From Cycloclasticus sp. (GTDB lineage Bacteria; Pseudomonadota; Gammaproteobacteria; Methylococcales; Cycloclasticaceae): a stretch of DNA of 9,869 nt. The stretch lies in contig DUCA01000213.1 of the NCBI GenBank assembly GCA_012960055.1, positions 1 to 9,869 of the forward strand, written 5' to 3'. The notes under the pieces were generated by a model. It made no database searches. It saw only the letters and a program-made list of their open reading frames with translations, and had not been told where the DNA came from. Made by a program: the position numbers and the translations under genes. Below are positions 5,430 through 9,869 of the stretch, piece by piece; the stretch's first letter is position 1, and every line of letters starts with the position of its first letter.

Positions 5430-6017
5430 ATGGCTCTTTTTAATTTCTTACAGAAAAACACCGCACCCAAGTCGAGTTTACAAGGCGACGATAATGACGA
5501 AGCTCCAGCCCCTGAGTACATTATCAGCACCACTGGACGCCATTATGATGGCCTTGATAACAATGATATTGCTATTAAAATTTGGCTTCCTGAAGTGCTT
5601 AGTTTGGCTTTAGACGAGATGGCTAGCTATACGTCTTCATCTAAATCAGACCTTTTACGCCAAACATTCTTTAGTTATTTATATGGGCGTTATGATTTGA
5701 TGGGGCTCATTGAGCGAGGGGATCACCGTTTTGCTTTAAATCCCCCCCCTATGTTTTCACGACAAGCAAAAGAACCATCGGAGGCGAGCCAAATCATCAA
5801 CCGTACGCCTGAGCTGGGTAAAAACACCGAAGATGTAAAAGTGTGGATTCCAGGTCAAATAAAATCGGACCTACAAACACTGGCAGACGAGTCGGGGTAT
5901 ACCCTCTCCCACTTCATCAGAGAGGTTCTTATTTCAACACTATTTGGACGTACTTATTTATCGGAACCGGAGAAGCTAGAAAGCTTCAAAATAAGTTTCG
6001 TGGAGTATGAAACATGA
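5430..6017 (+). CDS. Tandem ribbon-helix-helix-like DNA-binding protein
   Basis: A 195-residue protein with a good ribosome site (AAGGA, 8 nt before ATG). After an acidic, low-complexity N-terminus (to about residue 45), two similar units appear: residues 47-90 (IAIKIWLPEVLSLALDEMAS..., ending LYGRYDL) and 135-177 (DVKVWIPGQIKSDLQTLADE..., ending LFGRTYL). Each has one short strand, a helix, a Ser/Thr turn, and a second helix, which is the order of the ribbon-helix-helix (Arc/CopG) fold. The shared pattern (I/V)K(V/I)W(L/I)P...L...A...(S/T)...(S/L)...(I/L)RQ/RE...LFGR suggests an internal duplication. A single chain could therefore bind DNA as a pseudo-dimer. The next frame overlaps it by ATGA. 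The gene probably regulates itself and the divergent genes. The product is a DNA-binding regulator or partition-type protein; the exact family is uncertain. Confidence 0.62.
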   Translation: MALFNFLQKNTAPKSSLQGDDNDEAPAPEYIISTTGRHYDGLDNNDIAIKIWLPEVLSLALDEMASYTSSSKSDLLRQTFFSYLYGRYDLMGLIERGDHRFALNPPPMFSRQAKEPSEASQIINRTPELGKNTEDVKVWIPGQIKSDLQTLADESGYTLSHFIREVLISTLFGRTYLSEPEKLESFKISFVEYET

Positions 6018-6166
6018 ACCCTATTTACGACGAAACTAATTTTTATACCCCGGAGTCAAATACAGCTTTACCTGCCACATTTGGCATTATTACAGCGTAT
6101 GCAACAACAGGGGAAAACTGGTCTGACAGTAAAAACATACGAGCTGATACGGAGCTTGAAGCTTAA
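6014..6166 (+). pseudogene. Truncated DUF3293-like fragment
   Basis: A 50-codon frame begins with ATG 6014, overlapping the stop of the previous gene (ATGA), so it is likely translationally coupled. It reads ETNFYTPESN, then FGIITAYATTGENWSDSKNI, then RADTELEA and stop. The core FxIITAxxxxGxxxSDxxNxxADxxL matches, by recall, the N-terminal motif of DUF3293 proteins (ITAwNP...lsd..N..a...L), which are usually two to three times longer. The rest of the domain is not found in the following bases, so the gene is most likely truncated at the right edge of the accessory block. A short functional peptide cannot be excluded. Confidence 0.5.
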
Positions 6167-6322
6167 AATTTTCGGCCTGAATCATTAAACCATTACCGTT
6201 CCTGATTAATGAATGAGCTCTACCCACCATTTATCGATCGTATTGCGCACACAAGATTAACAATCATGTAGGTTAAGGCTAGACCATGAAATCAACTGTT
6301 CCGTATATGTTTCGTACAGACA

Positions 6323-6360
6323 TAAAAAAACCACTTACATTGCTGTAAGTGGTTGTTTTA
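6323..6360 (-). terminator. Intrinsic terminator of the tRNA operon
   Basis: A perfect 10-bp stem (ACCACTTACA 6330-6339, TGTAAGTGGT 6344-6353) with TTGC loop is followed, on the minus strand, by a run of seven T residues. It begins a few bases after the CCA end of tRNA-Glu. A shorter T-rich run on the other side allows some activity for plus-strand transcripts. It is nearly identical to the terminator at 2253-2290. Confidence 0.88.
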
Positions 6361-6361
6361 T

Positions 6362-6437
6362 TGGCGTCCCCAAGGGGGTTCGAACCCCTGTTACCGCCGT
6401 GAAAGGGCGGTGTCCTAGGCCTCTAGACGATGGGGAC
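6362..6437 (-). tRNA. tRNA-Glu (UUC anticodon)
   Basis: The 76-nt cloverleaf includes an encoded CCA end. The acceptor stem GTCCCCA pairs with TGGGGAC; the D-arm is GTCT...GGAC; the anticodon stem CCGCC/GGCGG holds the loop CTTTCAC, whose central TTC is the Glu anticodon. The T-arm carries TTCGAAC. The sequence is very close to E. coli tRNA-Glu. It supplies the substrate of the GluRS encoded just upstream by gltX, and is co-transcribed with tRNA-Ala before a strong terminator. Confidence 0.95.
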
Positions 6438-6491
6438 TAAATCTTTATTTTCTACAAAAGCGAATCGTCTAAATCACTTTCTCACCAAAAT

Positions 6492-6567
6492 TGGTGGAGC
6501 CAAGCGGGATCGAACCGCTGACCTCAACACTGCCAGTGTTGCGCTCTCCCAGCTGAGCTATGGCCCC
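6492..6567 (-). tRNA. tRNA-Ala (GGC anticodon)
   Basis: The 76-nt cloverleaf includes the encoded CCA. The acceptor stem GGGGCCA pairs with TGGCTCC, with one G-U pair at position 3-70, the identity element of alanine tRNAs. The anticodon stem CAACA/TGTTG holds the loop CTGGCAG, so the anticodon is GGC, reading GCC and GCU. T-loop TTCGATC is normal. It is separated from tRNA-Glu by 54 nt and shares its promoter and terminator. Confidence 0.95.
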
Positions 6568-6584
6568 CTCTTGGCAGGACGCGA

Positions 6585-6613
6585 ATTATACTCAACGATA
6601 TACATATCGTCTA
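6585..6613 (-). promoter_or_regulatory. Sigma-70-type promoter for the tRNA operon
   Basis: On the minus strand a perfect -10 TATAAT (6590-6585) is preceded by a 17-nt spacer and a -35-like TAGACG (6613-6608), which matches 4 of 6 bases of TTGACA. The -35 overlaps the gltX stop codon. The discriminator just after the -10 is GC-rich (TCGCGTCC), a feature typical of stringently controlled stable-RNA promoters. Start of transcription is expected near 6577, about 10 nt before tRNA-Ala. Confidence 0.7.
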
Positions 6614-8029
6614 GCCTTGTTGAGCACTTATTTTATTTTTTATAAACTCAATGCCTCTTTGGATATTTTTCAGGCACATTTCTTTACCTAATAAAAACAA
6701 AGTGGCATCCAGTGAGGGTGAAACAGACGTACCTGTTAATGAAACTCGCAACGGTTGGGCCACTTTACCTAGCTTTAATTCAAACGATTCTGCCGTATCT
6801 AAAATAACTTGATGTAACGGTTCTTTTGACCAGTCTGATAACGCTTCAAATTTAGACAACATCATCTCTAATGGCTCTAGCGCCGCTGCTTTTAAATTCT
6901 TTTTAGCTGCCTTTTCATCAAACTCGTCGTAGTCGTTATAGAACAACAGGCTTTTTTCGGCCATTTCTTTGAGGGTTTTTGCACGCTCTTGTTGAGTTTT
7001 AACAATTTCAATAACATCAGGGCCATTTTCAACATCACAGCCTAATGTTTTTAATTGTTCTGATAACGGTGCAACTAAATCACTAGGATCGGCACTCATA
7101 ATATACTGCTGATTAATCCACTGTAATTTTTCGGTATTAAACGCAGACGCTGTTTTGTTGACATCTTTGATATCAAACAACGCTATCATTTCATCGCGGC
7201 TAAATAGCTCTTTGTCACCATGCGACCAGCCTAATCTAACTAAATAGTTCAGCAAGGCTTCTGGCAAATAGCCTTCATCACGGTATTGCATAACGCTCAC
7301 AGCGCCGTGCCTTTTGGATAAACGCGCACCATCGTCACCGAGGATCATCGGCACGTGAGCAAAATGAGGCACTTGGGCACCTAATGCTTTCATGATGTTA
7401 ATTTGGCGAGGCGTGTTATTGATATGATCATCGCCACGGATGATATGCGTCATGTTCATGTCTAAATCATCAATAACCACGGTCAGGTTATAGGTTGGCG
7501 TACCATCTGAACGAGCAATGATAAGGTCATCTAACTCTTCGTTACTGATGGATATTTTACCCCGCACGAGGTCATCAAACACGACCAGACCCTGCTCTGG
7601 GTTTTTGAACCGTACCACTGGATTGACACCTTCGACCGAATCGGTACGATGGCGACATTTACCGTTATAGCGAGGCTTTTGTTTGTTAGCGCGCTGCTCT
7701 TCTCGAACGGCTTCAACTTCTTCTGCTGAACAGTAACAGTGATACGCATCGCCTTGATCTAGCAATTGTTGGATAATTTCTAAGTAGCGTGGGAAGCGGT
7801 CTGTTTGAAAGAACGGGCCTTCATCATGCGATAAGCCTAACCATTCCATACCATCGAAAATAGCTTGTACGGACTCTTCTGTAGAGCGCTCTCTATCGGT
7901 ATCTTCGATACGTAAAATGAATTGGCCTTTGGTTTTTTTAGCATAAAGCCAAGAAAACAAAGCTGTTCTTGCGCCACCAACGTGCAAGTAACCGGTTGGG
8001 CTCGGGGCAAAACGTGTGCGAACTGTCAT
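6611..8029 (-). CDS. gltX: Glutamyl-tRNA synthetase
   Basis: GluRS activates glutamate with ATP and charges tRNA-Glu in the cytosol. The protein has 472 residues, close to 471 in E. coli. The class I catalytic core shows APSPTGYLHVGG (residues 8-19; HVGG is the HIGH motif) and RLSKR (236-240; the KMSKS motif). The zinc-binding residues C98, C100, C125 and H127 fall at the same positions as in E. coli GltX, so this is the zinc-containing discriminating type. The helical anticodon-binding domain fills the C-terminal third. ATG 8029 fits the conserved start (MTVRTRFAPSPTG), although no strong ribosome site precedes it. No terminator follows, so transcripts may run into the tRNA genes. Assignment is certain. 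Confidence 0.97.
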   Translation of the reverse strand: MTVRTRFAPSPTGYLHVGGARTALFSWLYAKKTKGQFILRIEDTDRERSTEESVQAIFDGMEWLGLSHDEGPFFQTDRFPRYLEIIQQLLDQGDAYHCYCSAEEVEAVREEQRANKQKPRYNGKCRHRTDSVEGVNPVVRFKNPEQGLVVFDDLVRGKISISNEELDDLIIARSDGTPTYNLTVVIDDLDMNMTHIIRGDDHINNTPRQINIMKALGAQVPHFAHVPMILGDDGARLSKRHGAVSVMQYRDEGYLPEALLNYLVRLGWSHGDKELFSRDEMIALFDIKDVNKTASAFNTEKLQWINQQYIMSADPSDLVAPLSEQLKTLGCDVENGPDVIEIVKTQQERAKTLKEMAEKSLLFYNDYDEFDEKAAKKNLKAAALEPLEMMLSKFEALSDWSKEPLHQVILDTAESFELKLGKVAQPLRVSLTGTSVSPSLDATLFLLGKEMCLKNIQRGIEFIKNKISAQQG

Positions 8030-8090
8030 TTGAAATTACCGATTTTTTAGAAAGGCGGTATTTTAGCAAAAACTGGAGCTCACCGTTTCT

Positions 8091-8906
8091 CTAAATATTC
8101 ACTTCTCGACGGTATTTTATTAAATCAAGAATGCGTTTTTTTGTGCCATCTAACACCACGGCCATTCCTGGTTTTATACCGTGTTCAGACGCTACAAACG
8201 CTTTCATGGTATTACAAATTTGCCCATCCAAACGCACACCTAATCCACGCACATTCATCATGTTGGCCCAATCACCGAACATTTGCAGTGTCATTTCACA
8301 GGCGGTGATAATGTAAGTTATTTCTAATTCAGGGTGTTTTTTTACCTCTTTTACAATCACTTCGCCAATTTGGTGAACCGTGGTGATAAAGACGGGCAAT
8401 ACCTGCTTAGTAGGCAGGCTGTGAACACACTTACCAATAAAACACTGCCCACAAACGGGATTATCTGTTTCGTGGATACACGCTTGGGTAAAACGGCCAG
8501 ATGGACACTCGAAGGGTTTATGACAATAAGAAAAGCCTATCACCAATTTACTGTTTCTCTTAGCCAGCACGTGCCTAAATTCTTTTTCGTTTTTTAATCC
8601 GTAAAAGAAAAAGTCATCATCTCGAATAAATGGCAGTGGCGTTAAATAAGAGCGAATTAAGTTATACCCATGCTTGATGGGGTTGGAAAAGAAATATTTG
8701 ATGAAAAACTTTTCCTCGTCATATTTAGCGAGATAATGCATCGCCTTCCAGCGTAGGTTCTTTTTTGTTTTAGGACGAATACCAGGTAACTTAGGGATTT
8801 TTACCAACTGTTTTATAGGATGACTTTGTTGAAGCTCGCTAGAACGCTCATCCCAGCTTTTTTCAGCTTCTTTCCACGTTGCATGTTTATCCCAATGTGC
8901 GCTCAT
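8091..8906 (-). CDS. Cysteine-rich conserved hypothetical protein (DUF116-like)
   Basis: A 271-residue soluble protein with a basic N-terminal third and a cysteine-rich core. The Cys are at 128, 134, 143, 152, 155, 160, 203 and 231, in the pattern YCHKPFECP, then C, then PVCGQCFIGKC. The second half alternates strands and helices (ITTVHQIGEVIVKEVKKHPE; YIITACEMTL; RGLGVRLDGQICNTM). This order (CH..P..CP, CG.C.IG, 'AC', 'GvGV L..C.T') resembles DUF116-type proteins, which are thought to bind a metal or iron-sulfur centre. The similarity is by recall and moderate. It starts 9 nt after the stop of the rhodanese gene, so the two are almost certainly co-transcribed. A combined role in sulfur or redox chemistry is inference. 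Confidence 0.65.
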   Translation of the reverse strand: MSAHWDKHATWKEAEKSWDERSSELQQSHPIKQLVKIPKLPGIRPKTKKNLRWKAMHYLAKYDEEKFFIKYFFSNPIKHGYNLIRSYLTPLPFIRDDDFFFYGLKNEKEFRHVLAKRNSKLVIGFSYCHKPFECPSGRFTQACIHETDNPVCGQCFIGKCVHSLPTKQVLPVFITTVHQIGEVIVKEVKKHPELEITYIITACEMTLQMFGDWANMMNVRGLGVRLDGQICNTMKAFVASEHGIKPGMAVVLDGTKKRILDLIKYRREVNI

Positions 8907-8915
8907 TAAATTGAC

Positions 8916-9533
8916 CTATTGATTAAACAGAATCTTGTTGCCGTCTAACTTATAGCTCCAAGGTGCACCACTATTCTTCCAACCATTCAGCGTTCTATGA
9001 CCTTTGTGTGCGCCCTCGTTTACTTTATCACCCTCGAAACCATCAACCATTGTATAAGCCTGCGTATAGCCCAGTTTAGTTGCCAATGTTGCTGCTTTTG
9101 CACTGCGTGACCCTGAGCGGCACATGAAAATAATCGGGCTGTTCTTATTTAAACCTTTGCTTTCTAGCAACTCCTCAAAAACGATGGGGAAATCACCATT
9201 AATTACCTTCTGGTACCGTTTTTTCTTCTCGTCCCACTCATCGAAATCATTGGCCATATAGGGAATAACCGCGTCGACTAAGGGCGTCCAGCCCACAAAC
9301 TCAACTTCGGCCACCGTTCTTACGTCAATAAAAAGCACCTCACCCAGATTGGCCTTAATAAGCCCATACGACTCTTTGGCTGTTAAGTATTTATTCGATT
9401 CTGATTGTTTTTTCTTTATTAAGCTATCGTTGGCAACCGTTTGGTCGATATCCACAGCAAAACTTGTCGCTGGCGCTGCAATACCAATACATAACAGCAC
9501 CGCCAATGAAATATTTAACGTTTTAGTCTTCAT
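8916..9533 (-). CDS. Periplasmic rhodanese-domain protein
   Basis: A 205-residue exported protein. Residues 1-26 form a signal peptide (MKTKTLNISLAVLLCIGIAA, ending SFA). The rhodanese domain follows: the entry YLTAKESYGLIK, then LFIDVRTVAEVEFVG (68-82), and the active-site loop CRSGSRS at 138-144 with catalytic Cys138, closing with YTMVDGFEG and an AHKGHRTLNGW tail. Rhodaneses move sulfane sulfur from a donor such as thiosulfate to a thiophilic acceptor. The loop CRSGxRS is typical of single-domain enzymes. The extra segment of about 35 residues between the second strand and the active-site loop is unusual and belongs to a YgaP-unlike periplasmic subgroup. It begins 26 nt after the dnaQ stop with a weak ribosome site and no terminator between, so it may share a transcript with dnaQ. 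Confidence 0.85.
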   Translation of the reverse strand: MKTKTLNISLAVLLCIGIAAPATSFAVDIDQTVANDSLIKKKQSESNKYLTAKESYGLIKANLGEVLFIDVRTVAEVEFVGWTPLVDAVIPYMANDFDEWDEKKKRYQKVINGDFPIVFEELLESKGLNKNSPIIFMCRSGSRSAKAATLATKLGYTQAYTMVDGFEGDKVNEGAHKGHRTLNGWKNSGAPWSYKLDGNKILFNQ

Positions 9534-9559
9534 TTACGCTTTTTCTTTTTTAATTTGCT

Positions 9560-9869
9560 TTAGCTATTTAGTTTATCCCAAACACAAGTTTGCCCAGATT
9601 CTTTTGTAATAAAAGCGAGCCGTTCAAGATGATGCTCTAGCTCCTCTCCATGGGCTTTTATCACTGATAATCTTGGCCTATTGGTATCCAATAACTTTGG
9701 CGCATGGTCAAATTGACCGTTACTTTCATCGTCAAAAAGTGAGTTTTGCCCACCCGTCATCATCATATAAACGTCGGCAAGAATTTCAGCATCCAATAGC
9801 GCGCCATGTAACTGACGTTGGCTGTTATCTATCTCGTAACGCTTACACAAAGCATCCAAACTATTACGT
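9560..9869 (-). CDS. dnaQ: DNA polymerase III epsilon subunit, C-terminal part
   Basis: The frame is open at the right edge and ends at TAA 9562-9560, so only the C-terminal 102 residues are visible. It shows NSLDALCKRYEIDNSQRQ, followed by LHGALLDAEILADVYMMMTG. The HxAxxD motif supplies the last catalytic His and Asp of the DEDDh 3'-5' exonuclease (H and D of HGALLD), which proofreads newly made DNA together with the alpha polymerase subunit. The tail after GGQNSL is the alpha-binding extension, ending in CVWDKLNS. It is the first of a run of minus-strand genes. Assignment is strong because the visible part is near the E. coli DnaQ sequence. Confidence 0.93.
   Translation of the reverse strand, partial: RNSLDALCKRYEIDNSQRQLHGALLDAEILADVYMMMTGGQNSLFDDESNGQFDHAPKLLDTNRPRLSVIKAHGEELEHHLERLAFITKESGQTCVWDKLNS

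Noticed and set aside
6362..6437. tRNA-Glu as a proven integration site of an island
   Set aside because: No second copy of its 3' end and no integrase gene is visible to the left.
7531..7749. Open frame inside gltX
   Set aside because: It lies in another frame of a certain gene and has no independent support.
8131..8597. Two plus-strand frames opposite the cysteine-rich gene
   Set aside because: Both are reverse-strand shadows of a coherent 271-residue protein.
1..9869. CRISPR array
   Set aside because: No regularly spaced direct repeats are present.

Overview
The window looks like a chromosomal segment of a gammaproteobacterium of fairly low GC content, probably free-living and aquatic. 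This rests on the GluRS and DnaQ sequences, on the linked gltX / tRNA-Ala / tRNA-Glu arrangement, and on HspQ and SelW-family proteins of proteobacterial type. I cannot name the genus from the sequence.

Layout. Positions 1-177 hold the C-terminal end of a SelT/SelW/SelH-family (Rdx) protein. Positions 178-1334 are mostly non-coding and look like decayed accessory DNA. On the minus strand they hold one small two-helix membrane protein, an attC-like element, a short secreted-looking reading frame with a stop near its start, and several inverted repeats. Positions 1335-2157 (+) encode HspQ and an SRPBCC-fold protein. These converge on a histidine-rich outer-membrane protein (minus, 2326-3324), and a hairpin terminator lies between them.

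An accessory block fills 3371-6166. On the minus strand are a ParC-like partition-associated protein, then four poorly known or unknown small proteins in tight order, then a tiny frame interrupted by an in-frame TGA. Divergent from these, on the plus strand, are a protein with two ribbon-helix-helix-like units and an overlapping, truncated DUF3293 fragment. A 15-bp dyad in the divergent gap is a plausible autoregulatory operator. The mixture of partition-like and DNA-binding genes with broken genes suggests a small remnant of a mobile element, but I see no integrase or paired attachment sites.

From 6330 to the right edge the sequence is core genome, all on the minus strand. dnaQ (partial), a periplasmic rhodanese, a cysteine-rich DUF116-like protein and gltX are closely packed and may be partly co-transcribed. 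tRNA-Ala(GGC) and tRNA-Glu(UUC) follow and end in a strong terminator. The tRNA promoter overlaps the gltX stop codon, so the glutamyl-tRNA synthetase gene and its substrate tRNA sit in one transcription path.

I did not find an obvious complete new system. The best leads are the 3371-6166 accessory block, the attC-like cassette structure near 1000, and the two short frames carrying in-frame stops.
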